Shown here piece by piece: positions 1 to 12,320 of a stretch of 64,000 nucleotides of DNA. This DNA is from Chiridota heheva (lineage: Eukaryota > Echinodermata > Holothuroidea > Apodida > Chiridotidae). Each line of letters opens with the position of its first letter. The stretch's first letter is position 1. A program made the position numbers and the translations under genes. The stretch covers positions 271,001 through 335,000 of the forward strand of contig JAIGNY010004524.1 in assembly GCA_020152595.1 (NCBI GenBank), written 5' to 3'. Under the pieces are notes generated by a model. That model saw nothing but the letters and a program-made list of their open reading frames with translations, searched no databases and had not been told where the DNA came from.

Positions 1-820
1 GTAAAATGGTGACCGATACCGAGCACTGTGTTGTACAACACAGTAAAATAGTGATAGTTTATGATAATGACATATTGCATATTCACAACTAACAAATACC
101 GATACCGAGCACTGTGTTGTGCAACACAGTAAAATGGTGACCGATACCGAGCACTGTGTTGTACAACACAGTAAACTGGTGACAGTTCATGATAATGAAA
201 TATTGCATATATACAATGACAAACATGCACCGATACCGAGCACTGTGTTGTATAACACAGTAAAATGGTGACCGATACCGAGCACTGTGTTGTACAACCT
301 AGTAAAATGGTGACCGATACTGAGCACTGTGTTGTGCAACACAGTAAAATGGTAACCGATACCGAGCACTGTGTAGTACAACACAGTAAAATGGTGACCG
401 ATACCGAGCACTGTGTTGTACAACCTAGTAAAATGGTGACCGATATTGAGCACTGTGTTGTGCAACACAGTAAAATGGTGACCGATACCGAGCACTGTGT
501 TGTACAACACAGTAAAATGGTGACCGATACCGAGCACTGTGTTGTACAACACAGTAAAATGGTGACCGATACCGAGCACTGTGTTGTACAACACAGTAAA
601 ATGGTGACCGATACACACTGTGCTGTAAAACACAGTAAAATGGTGACCGATACCGAGCACTGTGCTGTACAACACAGTAAAATGGTGACAGTTTATGATA
701 ATGAAATAATGCATATATACAATAACAAACATGCACCGATACCGAGCACTGTGTTGTATAACACAGTAAAATGGTGGCGGATACCGAGCACTGTGTTGTA
801 TAACACAGTAAAATGGTGAC
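1..820. repeat. 42-bp minisatellite with a palindromic core and AT-rich spacers
   Basis: About 17-18 near-identical 42 bp units follow each other. Each holds the perfect 20 bp palindrome ACTGTGTTGTACAACACAGT followed by AAAATGGTGACCGATACCGA or a close variant. Three AT-rich spacers of about 55 bp (near 48-100, 180-230 and 683-735), each starting with a GATAATGA-like core and ending in ACAAAC, interrupt the array and give it a higher-order pattern. As 42 is a multiple of 3, long open frames run on both strands; these are repeat artefacts and not genes. Confidence 0.95.
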
Positions 821-1035
821 ACTTCAATTCATTACTACATCCAGCTTCCCAAAGTCTGGATGTCCTCACCAAATGAGCTAATAATAAAATGTTGACAGTC
901 AGTAATCTTCGATTTCGGGTGTCTCGCGGGGTTAATTAATGCACATTAATATATACAGGTTACCAGGAAGAAGGATATAGATTGACTGTGTAATATTCCC
1001 ACCACGTGAAATTAAAAAGGTAGCGATAGACCAGA
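821..1035. other. Unique AT-rich spacer
   Basis: No coding signal, repeat family or RNA gene is recognisable between the minisatellite and the next dispersed repeat. Confidence 0.5.
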
Positions 1036-1125
1036 AGCCTGGTTGCCGGTGTGATAGTGAATTTTCCCCCCCGTAAATTTGGCCCCCGGTCCTTGTTTTT
1101 TAAGAAATGTCTAGTGAATTTAGTT
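1036..1125 (+). repeat. Dispersed repeat fragment with C-runs (AATTT/CCCCC family)
   Basis: Alternating AATTT and CCCCC blocks match the pieces at 1843-1980 (opposite orientation) and 21228-21410. It looks like a fragment of a short dispersed element of unknown class. Confidence 0.6.
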
Positions 1126-1503
1126 TTATCTTTCTCACAGAAATTAATCCATAGATAAAATTCGGCAACCCCACGCAAAGAGGTCAGCAGCAAAGACTGG
1201 ATACTAATCACAATAGAAACCTGATAACCCATGCTGCGTAATTAAGCACACTCTCATAAGATCAAATCTGAATTGTTAAGGTATGACAATACTGACACAA
1301 CTCTCATAAAGCTTTCTTTGTTTTTCTCACCTCGAGCAAATGTAGACAATTCAAACTGAAGCTTTTAAAAATCTGTTTTGTGTTTGTTTTCAAAACACCT
1401 TGCATTATCGTCGGTCATCAAAGTTGTAGCTTATAAAATTACATCCTGTATTAATGAGCGCGGACTGTTTCTATGATGGAGGACCAAACTTACTGGATGG
1501 CTA
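1126..1503. other. Non-coding spacer
   Basis: No gene or repeat is recognised. The end (from about 1470) resembles the start of the dispersed repeat that hosts the following minisatellite. Confidence 0.45.
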
Positions 1504-1842
1504 CGGCTTTATAGTCTGGGGGACCGGCTTTATAGTCTGGGGGACCGGCTTTATAGTCTGGGGGACCGGCTTTATAGTCTGGGGGACCGGCTTTATAGTC
1601 TGGGGACCGGCTTTATAGTCTGGGGACCGGCTTTATAGTCTGGGGGACCGGCTTCAGAGCCTGGGGACCGGCTTAATAGTCTTGGGGGCCAGCTTTATAG
1701 TCTGGGGACCGGCTTTATAGTCTGGGGGACCGGCTTTAGAGCCTGGGGACCGGCTTAATAGTCTGGGGGACCGGATTTATAGTCTGGGGACGGATTTATA
1801 GTCTGGGGGACCGGATTTATAGTCTGGGGGACCGGCTCTAGA
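1504..1842. repeat. 20/21-bp minisatellite
   Basis: Around 16 units of GGCTTTATAGTCTGGGGACC, with 4 or 5 G in the run giving 20 or 21 bp. Variant units (TTAGAGCC for TTATAGTC, GGATTTA for GGCTTTA) recur, so blocks of units were probably amplified together. Confidence 0.95.
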
Positions 1843-1985
1843 GCCTAGGGGACCAAATTTCCTAGAAAAGAAGGACCGTGGGCCAAATTTACTAGTTGGC
1901 TACGGCTTAATTGTATGGGGGGCAAATTTCCTAGGAAATTTGGGGAGGGGGAATTTACTGGGGGGGGAATTTACTTTTACCTCGG
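1843..1985 (-). repeat. Dispersed AATTT/GGGGG repeat copy flanking the minisatellite
   Basis: It contains TTTCCTAGGAAATTTGGGG, TACTAGTTGGCTACGGCTTA and AATTTACTGGGGGGGGAATT. Read on the other strand, the same order appears at 21228-21410. The phrase GGCTACGGCTT also occurs just before the minisatellite, so the 20/21 bp array sits inside a copy of this repeat. Confidence 0.75.
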
Positions 1986-2061
1986 CAGTAACGTTACCGT
2001 GAAAACTCCACACCACCATCACATTGACTGGTTACACAGAGTCAGTCATGGGATGAGGGGG

Positions 2062-2864
2062 TTAAGCAATATCCTTAGGTTTCGGTTGTCCCGGAGGGTG
2101 GGAAATCATATGGCCTTCCTGTATTCGTTCTCCACTTCCAGGCTGTAAATTTAAGTTTGATGCCCCTTTGATAAAGCGCTTGGACATCTTTGGCCCACTT
2201 TTGTCTTTCTCGGAGGTCTGGGAGGGGAGGGTCATCAAAGATGGCGAAATCAGAGCCACTACTCATTGTTCCAGCCCCTTATAGAATGTAGATTTTGTCT
2301 TTATATGATAAGAGTCCCACCAAAATGTTCCGGAGATTCACATCACGCCTTCGCCCGTCCCGGTGCGCCCTGTCAATGGTTATCATAAGGGGGAGGGGGG
2401 GGGGGGTAACTAGTTTATCCAATATCTTTTGTTTGAATCAATCCTCACAATATTCACCTTCTCTTTGTGGTATTCCAACGATTCGAAGATTATTCCTTCT
2501 TGACATTCTCTCCTGTACATTGAGTTTATGGCCGTTGTCGGCAGTTGTTTTTTCCAATGTTTGTATCTCAGCCGATAGCGTGTCAATGATGGAGTCCCTT
2601 TCCGCTATATTTTTCTATAGGTCATCAATGCGGCCAGGTTGGTATTCTATGGCGGCCCCTCAATCTTTTTCGAGGCCTAACAGGCTGGATTTGAAGTTCA
2701 ATACCGTTGAATCAATAACAGCATGGAAACTTTGAATTGCCTCATGCCATGATGATTCACCCACCGAACCGGGCTATCACCGTATCTGAGCCGACGTTGG
2801 GTGTGGCCGCAGATTGGTCCTTTGGCGGCCTACAAGAACCACGTTTTTTAGCTAGTTCCGACAT
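2062..2864 (-). pseudogene. L1-type LINE ORF1 (Transposase_22-like) pseudogene
   Basis: Read on the minus strand from an ATG at 2864, the sequence encodes a basic N-terminus (MSELAKKRG), a heptad-rich coiled coil with an RRNNLRIVGIP motif (about 2465-2610), an AHR-containing RNA-binding segment (about 2345-2400) and a C-terminal segment with KFTAWKWRTNTGRPYDFP (about 2075-2140). This is the order of an L1 ORF1 protein, the RNA chaperone that coats the LINE transcript. Several stops and frameshifts (for example near 2757, 2665, 2625 and 2445) break it. No ORF2 follows, so this is an isolated fragment. The class is well supported by the motifs; exact ends are uncertain. Confidence 0.75.
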
Positions 2865-3004
2865 ATTAATACAAAATAGTCAAAAATGAGCCAGATTACA
2901 GGAAAAACAAAAGATGTCACAAAAAAAGTCACAAAATGTCACTGTGAGCTGCAAGAAGTAAAATTCACGGCGCCGCGTAAATAATGCGTGTTAAACCTCC
3001 GCCA

Positions 3005-3125
3005 CGTTTATGGTAGTGGTGGTGGTGGTGGTGGCGGTGGAGGCGGTGGAGGCGGAGGCGGAGGCGGCGGCGGCGGCGGCGGTGGAGGTGGCGATGGTGA
3101 TGCGATGGCGATAATGATGATGATG
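3005..3125. repeat. GGN trinucleotide (GGT/GGC/GGA) and GAT simple repeat
   Basis: A run of GGT, GGA and GGC triplets grades into GATGATGAT. It is low complexity and explains the Arg/His-rich frame on the other strand. Confidence 0.95.
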
Positions 3126-3211
3126 GCAGAGCCATAAATATAAGTAACTGAAATATCAAATTAACCACACAGAAAACAAATAATGGCAAGTTTTTAATCG
3201 TATTGACTGAA

Positions 3212-3365
3212 TTATTGTTAATTTTGGACCAAGTATCCTCAATTTTGGTCCAAATATCTTTAATTTTGACCCCAAAATCTTCAATTGTGGATTAAAAATC
3301 TTGAATTTTGGACCAAAAATCTTTCATTTTAAAACAAAAATCTTCAAATTTGGACCTGAATTTAC
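3212..3365. repeat. Degenerate short tandem repeat (TTTTGGACCAAAAATCTT-like)
   Basis: Six or seven diverged units carry AATTTTGGACCAAAAATCTTC or variants, spaced about 22-24 bp. GGACC and AAATCTT are the conserved parts. Confidence 0.7.
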
Positions 3366-3739
3366 AACACAAAACTAAAAGCCTTCAGATAGATAAGTAG
3401 GTCTTGATAAATAGTCGATTCCCCAAAAAAAAAAAAAAATCGCACATAATTTGCACTTCAAACTTTATAACTAAAGGGTCTCTACATATTTTGTTCCATT
3501 TCAAACGGTATTGAGAACTTAAATTCATTATCTATCGTTTGAGACCAATTTCATTTAATTATTCTGAAGAAAAAGTACATTACTTTGTAAACTATGAAAT
3601 GTGTTGTTTTTTTTCTTGTTTTTTAATGAGAGCGCAAGCAAAACTACAAGGTTATTGCCGCTTTGACCTTTGTAACATGTAAATGAAAGTTTTTCGGAGT
3701 CCATTTCACACGGCCTGACAATAAACATATAACTATTTT
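3366..3739. other. AT-rich spacer with a poly-A run
   Basis: No coding region is seen. A poly-A run lies near 3425-3440. Confidence 0.5.
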
Positions 3740-5655
<1,916 letters not shown>

Positions 5656-5667
5656 CACTCCCCCTCA
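5656..5667 (-). other. Gypsy-1 polypurine tract
   Basis: On the minus strand GAGGGGGAG lies directly upstream of the 3' LTR. This is the expected site and composition for the plus-strand primer of reverse transcription. Confidence 0.8.
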
Positions 5668-6193
5668 AAAAAAGTCGTCCTCGACTGACAAAATAAATGC
5701 TAAGACCCAGCGACATAAGCATATAATAACTCCATACGGTCCTAGTAATGACTTTACACCCAGATCAGTAAATATTTCTAAAGTAGTTCCCGTAAATACC
5801 TACTTTAGGTGGCATACTGAATAGTTCTTTAACTGTATATAACATAGCAATAGTATGAGAATGTTAAATCGTGGTACATGTCTATCCATACAGGACTGGT
5901 CCGTTGTATATGGTAGAGTAACTAAGGAATGGCCATTTCCTCTGTACTCAAGTACAATGTAAATACAAAATACACACACACTAACCACTAGAATTTAGAA
6001 TTCTCAAACATTCACAGTATCAAACAGTCCTATTATTTGGTTCACAAACGTTACTATAGTTCACTGTCTCACTATCATCATCTTCGAACCCATCATCATC
6101 GGACAATCTCTCATTAGTGAGGTAAATCCATGTTAACTAATTTACTCATTGCTTTGCTAGCTGTATGACCACTTGTACAAGTCATTTTCTCGA
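5668..6193 (-). other. Gypsy-1 non-coding 3' segment
   Basis: About 525 bp between the integrase stop and the polypurine tract. It is AT-rich and holds no env-like open frame with a signal peptide or membrane anchor. Confidence 0.6.
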
Positions 6194-8110
6194 CTAAATA
6201 GTAGGCATCTGGTTGTAGGGTAGTGGGTGGTCTGTCGTCGGAAACTGTGTCCATGGGAGCCATGTTGGTCCAGCAGGGTGCATCCGGCTAGGAATTGATG
6301 AAGGGGGATACATATGATGATACTGCTGAGTCATCATGGAGGGTGGGAACCACACTGGATGCTGGAAAGGCGGCAGTTGCTGTTGCATCTGAAGTCTTTC
6401 TTCACCCCTCTGTCTTTGTTCACCTCCTGGGTACACAGAGTTAACTCCGTATTGGTACTGTGGCTCACCCGGTCTGTCATATGTAAGCGTTACTGGAGGA
6501 TTTCGTGCAGGACGAGGATATCGGGAACTGCCTGGCTCTTCATGGTCTGGTTCCGAGGGTACTTGTACCGGATCTTCATTTGGTACATGTTCAAGTAGTT
6601 GAACACCATTATCACCGTGTAATGCTTTGTGTTGATTGTCTATCAAGTGAATAGGTGGCTGTGGTAACCTTTGTCCATCGGGGAGAGGGGAACCTCCTCG
6701 TGACTCATCTGAGCTGCTGTCAACTTCCTGGTTTTCCACTGGATTTTCAAGTCTGGATGTAGGGTAACGTTCCCACACTTCAAGCATCTCATCCTCAGAA
6801 TCGGTGTCTGATCTATTTTCATTGACTTTGGTGGTAGGTTGTTGGCTCTGCATGGTCTTTCGTTTTGCTTTAGTATCAGGTCGGGTTACGTTTGTTTCCT
6901 CACTAGACTGCAAGTACTCACAAGGGAAGATCATGTTTCGATGCAGTGTCTTTGTTCTGCCTGAGCCCACCTCTGGCTTTACTTCATAGACAGGTAAAGT
7001 TGGTGCACATCGTTTCACTACAACGTAAATTTGTTCCTCCCAGTGAGTTTTGAGTTTGCTTGGACCTTGAGTTTGAGTAACATTGCGAACAAGTACTCTA
7101 TCTCCGGGCTCCAATGGAGTTGGTTGTTGAGTTTTATCATGATACTTTTTACCTTTCTTTGCATTCTTTTGAGATGCCTTCTTTGCCACTTCGTAGGCTG
7201 CAGTCATTTCCTCTTTCCAATGTTGTACATAGGAAGCATGGTCTGATGAATTAGTAGTTGTGTTGAGCCCAAATGCCAAATCAATGGGTAGTCTTGGAGG
7301 TCGGCCAAACATCAGAAAGGCTGGGGCAAATCCGGTGGCATCGTTGCGCGTAGCGTTGTACGCATGTACTACCTTGTTGAGATGATCAGCCCAACGATGT
7401 TTTTCATTTCCTGTCAAGGTGCGTAGCATACTCAGCAGAGTCCGGCTGAACCTTTCCGCTTTCCCATTGCCTTCTGGATGATACGGTGTTGTCCTGGAAT
7501 TTCGGACTCCGGACAATTCTTGAAGTCTATGAAAGAGCTTGTTTTCGAATTCCCCACCTTGATCATGCAGTATTCGACGTGGAAAACCGAAGCGAAGCAC
7601 GAAATCATTAAATATCTTTTCCGCAGCCGTTTTCCCAGCCTTGTTCCTTGTAGGGTACGCTTGCGCAAATCTAGTGAAATGGTCCACCACGACAAGGATA
7701 TACTCATATCCCCCTTTACTCTTTTCCAGATGGAGGAAATCAATGGAGATGAGTTCCAGTGGCTCTGTAGTCAATATCGGCACAAGTGGAGCTCTTAGCG
7801 GTTGTGATGGTTTCTTCTGTATAAGACATTGGCATTTATTTCTGATAAAGTGTTCCACGTCTTGTTGAAGGTTTGGCCAATAGAATCGCTGCCGAGCAAG
7901 ATCAACCACACGTTCAGCACCCAAATGTCCCATGTCCACATGAAGGTCTTTCATGACTCTGTCGTGGTAGATGGTAGGCAAGACTAACTGATCTCTGTTT
8001 TTGGTATGTCTACACAGTACTCCATCTGGATTTACATACAATCTTGACCATTCCCTCAACAGTGATTTCACTTTTGCTGATTTAGTTCTCCACATATCTT
8101 TTGGCGGTTT
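6194..8110 (-). pseudogene. pol: Gypsy-1 pol, integrase part
   Basis: A 633-residue frame opens just after an in-frame TAA. The N-terminal zinc site has H52 and H57 with C88 and C90 (a C-x-C variant), and the core has the complete catalytic triad D119, D178, E214 with DD35E spacing (SIDFL, HDQGG, GKAERF). A GPY/F-like module with LVRN and LHRNM follows at about 340-395. The last 230 or so residues form an acidic, then Pro/Gln/Tyr-rich tail without a chromodomain. This enzyme would insert the cDNA. The integrase segment itself is unbroken, but an in-frame TAA at 8111-8113 separates it from RNase H. The frame is shared with RT. Confidence 0.93.
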
Positions 8111-10150
8111 TTAGTCACTTGACTTTAATCTCAATACCTCTTTGATATGTGTGTCAGTTTTCTGGGCTTGAAGGATGTCACTAGACGAAAATTCACTGGC
8201 ATGTGTAGGCTGAACCACAATTTCGTCCACTGAGCTGACATTCCCTGTAATGGCTGTAATCCATGGCATTTGCTCATTTTGAAGTAGAACAGCACGGATG
8301 GTAGCGGACAAAATATCCTGCGGTACTTCGATTGAACACTCTTCTATGTACCTATCCATATCCATGGGTACTCTTGACAGGGTATCAGCATCACCATTTG
8401 CATGACCCGGTCGATAGTTGATGGTAAAGTTGAAATCTGCCAGCTCAGCAACCCATCTCTGTCCTGTAGCATTAAGCTTGGCTGATGACAAAACATAGGT
8501 CAGCGGGTTGTTGTCGGTGTAAACTACGAAGCTAGACGCATAAAACAAGCAGTCACGAAATTTCTCTGTAACGGACCACTTGAGAGCTAAGAATTCCAGT
8601 TTTCCAGAGTGGAGGTTATAATTCTTTTCTGCCGGTGTCAAAGATCGGGAAGCATAACCAATGACTCGTAGTTTGCTTTCCTGACGCTGATAGAGAATGG
8701 CTCCCAGACCATCTTGTGAGGCGTCGGTATGTAACACGAAAGGTTGTGAAAAGTCTGGAAACGCCATCACTGGTGGGTGTGCTAACTTTGTAAGCAAACT
8801 TTCCACAATCGTTTGATGATGTTCTGTCCATACGACTGGTGTCCTAGAGGACGCTTGACCCTCCTTCTTTTTGCCTTTACAGAGGCTTTGGGCAGGAGAT
8901 AACAAGTCGTACAGTGGTTTTGCAACTCTGGAAAAATTCTGCAGGTACCGTCTGTAATATCCCAGGAAACCCATCAGTTTCCTTACGTCACCAACTGTTT
9001 AGGGTGTCTTTTTTTGGAGGGCGTTCAATGCCTTGGTGTCATCGGGATTAATTCTGTGTCCATCAGCTGACACTATCCTGCCTAAGTACTTTACTTCCGG
9101 CTTAAATAGGTGGCACTTGTCAGCTCTCAACTTCATCCCATTTCTTTTTACTGCCTGTAACACTCGTCGTAAATGAGACACATGCTTGTCTAAGGTGTTA
9201 CTGTACACCAAGATGTCGTCTAAGTACGTTATACATATTTCATGATTGAGTTCCTCTAGGCAGGTCTCCATACATCTCTGAAATGCAGCTGGGGCATTTT
9301 TCAGGCCAAAAGGGATTCGCACCCACTCGTATAATCCCCAGGGTGTCACAAATGCTGTGAGGTGACGACTTTCTTCAGCCATGAATCCTTGATGGTATGC
9401 TTTCCCTTGATCTAATGTCGAAAACCATCTATTGCCTCCCAACGAATCCAAAATATCCTGCACTCTTGGTATTGGTTGTCGATCTGTAATGGTTTTAAGA
9501 TTTAATCGTCGATAATCGATACATAGACGCAGCGTGTCATCCTTCTTACGTACGCACACTATTGGAAAAGAATACGATGACTGGGACTTCCTTATCCATC
9601 CACGGCTTATGAGGTCTTTCAGGTATTCCTTCACCTCTTTGTACAAAGGAGGCGGCACAGCTAAGTAGGTCTGTTGGACTGGCGTTTCATCAGTAAGTTG
9701 AATTTGCATTTCCAAAGATGGGATAGTGCCCAAGTCGTGGTCGTGTTTTGCGAATGCCTCACATTCCTGCATCAGCATCTGCTCAGCAATATACTTGTGT
9801 GATTCTGGCAGGTTTGACAAATCAACATTTGGAAGCCATTTTCCTTCAGTTTCACCAACTGATTGTGATGCTTGCCTAACGTCCGTCCCAATCACATTGA
9901 TGTCAAAGGTACTGTCTTGCGATAACTGGCTGAGGAACTCACCTGGAAGAATAGGACGGACAGTGCAAATTCTTCCCAGATGGAATCTCCCTGGAAAAAC
10001 GATGGTCCTATTGCTGGTGTTCATAATGGGTATAGTGACACTGCATGAATTTCCTCTCGGTATTTTGAATGTGGTTGGGTATAAGATGATCCCCTCTGGT
10101 AATCCTGCATTTGGTCTGGCTCAAAAATAACATCAGTAGGTTATGTTGCT
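8111..10150 (-). pseudogene. pol: Gypsy-1 pol, reverse transcriptase and RNase H
   Basis: The RT part (9001-10024 and upstream) shows [10 protein letters not shown], the first catalytic site [16 protein letters not shown] and the YLDD box. RNase H follows at 8111-8974 with LHTDASQDGLG, a conserved Glu in GKLEFLALKW and VYTDNNPLTY. Breaks: an in-frame TAA at 8999-9001 between RT and RNase H, another at 8111-8113, a frameshift near 10110 and a stop near 10140 in the linker to protease. The frame continues open upstream of the first Met at 10024 to about 10110, so that Met is not a true start. Ty3/Gypsy assignment rests on the domain order and the RT motifs. Confidence 0.93.
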
Positions 10151-10262
10151 TTGGTATGTAACCTGCACCTCAACAATTTTGTTTCCTCTGGTGGTATTTG
10201 TACTAACTTTCTAGCTGTTCTCAGCTTAGCAATTTCGTCTGAATCAGTTGGCTCAAGGAGTG

Positions 10263-10904
10263 TTACCAGGTGGTTGAGCTGTGCCTTTGACATTTCTGGC
10301 AATAATGGATGGAGTAGTTTTGACTTTCTATTGTAGGATTTGTTTGCGCCATCTGTTCTATGACATTATATCCAATTATAGGGTAATCCAGCAGTTCCTC
10401 CGTCACAAGCATGGGGACACGTAAGCTACTCTGTGAAGACTCATTACCTGGTATCTGGAAGAGGAACTCAACCCACCCCCTGAATGGAATCGTCGAACCA
10501 GTTGTTGTACTTAGTTGAAGGTTCTGTCCTTCCAGTAGTTCCTGCACTGGTCTAATCTTCACATGTGGTGCAAACTTTGTCAACCATTCTGATGATAGGA
10601 GGGACACTTGGGCTCCTGTGTCCCATAAAGCCAATGTTTGTATTTTATCCAGAGAACAATGAACAACACACTTTCTTCCCAGCAACTTCGTTAGTTTTTG
10701 TTTCCGTTTGTCATATTCTGATGTTGTGTTTCTTTCCGCAGTTCCGAATGAGACGGGATGAGACTGGTGTGTTTGAGACCTTACATTGCAGGCTGCCACT
10801 CGGTGTCCCTTATGAGTGACCCCCTTTCGTTTCCCTGGTTGAAACGCTGGCGACAACCCCTTATGAAATGATCTCCACTGCCACAACGAAAACAATGGCG
10901 ACAT
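10263..10904 (-). pseudogene. pol: Gypsy-1 retropepsin-like protease part of pol
   Basis: A 213-residue frame contains the aspartyl protease motif LWDTGAQVSLL (DTGA, residues 95-98) and a flap and hydrophobic C-terminal region (YPIIGYNVIEQM). It overlaps the end of gag by about 120 bp in the -1 frame, so it is expected as a Gag-Pol fusion and not from its own ATG. The reading frame is lost near 10328; the linker to RT carries on in another frame. Confidence 0.9.
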
Positions 10905-12159
10905 TCATGTCCCTTTCCTTCCTTTCTACACCGTTCACAACCCCAATCTCGTCTTGCTCTCTGTCTTCTATCTCCGTTGGTGTTAGTTGAGAACTGTTGT
11001 TGGCCATCTGTGTTATTCGAGAACTGCTGTTGTATAGCAGTTATTTCTCCGCGTACTATATTCTTAATTTCGGTCTGCATCTCCTCCCAGTTGATGCCAT
11101 TATGCATGACCTTAGTACTTCCTGGTTTTGAAGCTTCTGTTGCTTTAGCTTCCGCTTTGGGCTCCTGTGTCTGTTCAGCTGTAGTAACTTGATTTACCTT
11201 AACAGACTTCTGGTGCTTTAAATGTCGCTCATTCTCGTGACTAACAGCTATTGTCAGTGCTTCCAAGAGAGACTCATCTGATGTGTTGATATCTTTCAGT
11301 AATAAGTGTAGCTCCTGACGTACATGTTCACTCTGTAGCCCAGTTGAAATAGCATGGAGGAACATTTGTTGTACCTGAGTGTTACTGTAGATAAGACCTG
11401 CTCCTGCTTCCTTGGATGCAAACAATACCTTTTGTCGGAGATCCATAGCTCTCAGGACAAATGCATGGCCCGATTCCTTTGGGCTCTGAACTGCCGTTGA
11501 AAGCTCTTGGAAAATGGCTGTCGCCTCCTTTTCTTGAAAGTGGGCCCTGGAATTCGACGCAGAGCAGGAAGGTCAAGATCCGGTCTTCCTTCAAGATAAT
11601 CCCTTAAGCGCGATCCAGGGACCACAGCCCGTATAACTGCTTCCACTATTTCTTCAGAGTTATACTTCCGCTTAACTGCGCTTTCAATTTGGCGAGCTAA
11701 ACTAGGGAAACTGAGCTTGTCCTTCTGCCCTGACTCACCAATCTGACCCACTATTTTTAGATCTTTCTTCCATGCGATAGGTCTTACAGGAAATGAAGCT
11801 TGGAAGGTTGATGTTGTCTCATCATTGATCAAACCTGGTTTTCTTGTCTCTTTGGTTACTTCATCTATATCCTCTACATGTTTCTCCTCTGGAAGACTAA
11901 CCACTTTGTGTATCTTGCTGTTCATCCTTTCTAGCTGCTCCTTCCCTTTATCTAAGTCATCTTGGATTTCCTCACTACTCAGTACTCTATTAATTGCCCT
12001 TCGTAGACCAGAGGTACCCTTTTCTTTCGCTTTTTCCATCTCCTCCTCTGAGAGATTGGTTTCAGCAATCAAAGTCTCTAAGTCTTCCTGGCCACATTTC
12101 TGAATGTGAGCTTGAACTTCCTCAATAAGCTTATCTACTTCTTCCTGGGATGCAGACAT
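10781..12159 (-). pseudogene. gag: Gypsy-1 gag
   Basis: The start ATG at 12159 opens a 235-residue acidic, helix-rich matrix/capsid-like part. A one-base shift near 11545 breaks it; beyond it the capsid-type sequence continues in a second frame (ESGHAFVLRAMDL and onward) to 10781. The C-terminal part has the nucleocapsid zinc knuckle CFRCGSGDHFIRGC (C-x2-C-x4-H-x4-C), preceded by a further Cys/His cluster (GCERCRKEGKGHEC). The protein would form the virus-like particle and bind the RNA. Apart from the one shift both halves are open. Confidence 0.9.
10829..10835 (-). other. Gypsy-1 -1 ribosomal frameshift site GGGAAAC
   Basis: On the minus strand the gag zero frame reads G GGA AAC, an X-XXY-YYZ heptamer. 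Slipping back one base moves from the gag frame (stop at 10781-10783) into the open protease frame, exactly as the arrangement needs. A downstream stem or pseudoknot was not modelled. Confidence 0.75.
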
Positions 12160-12320
12160 TTTTCTTTCTTTGTCTTACAGTATCATACACAAAATCGCTA
12201 TTCCTCTGTAGGTCATTTACCAAGTCCTGGTTCCATTTGTTCCTCTTTTATGGCAATTGTTCAGTCTATGATGTAGATTCTACATGTTGACTGTCAACTA
12301 TCCGGGCGGTGTCTCCAAAA
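12160..12320 (-). other. Gypsy-1 leader with primer binding site
   Basis: About 160 bp between the 5' LTR and the gag ATG. On the minus strand, three bases after the LTR, TGGAGACACCGC begins at about 12316. It is the complement of a tRNA end GCGGTGTCTCCA, which differs by one base from the 3' end I recall for metazoan tRNA-Thr. Primer identity is tentative. Confidence 0.6.

Noticed and set aside
1..820. CRISPR-like array or a repeat protein
   Set aside because: Units are contiguous without unique spacers, both strands are open only because 42 is a multiple of 3, and the context is eukaryotic.
2295..2735. 146-residue plus-strand ORF
   Set aside because: It is antisense to the L1-type ORF1 pseudogene, which explains the sequence better.
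5668..6193. env gene in Gypsy-1
   Set aside because: No open frame with signal peptide, cleavage site or membrane anchor lies between integrase and the 3' LTR.
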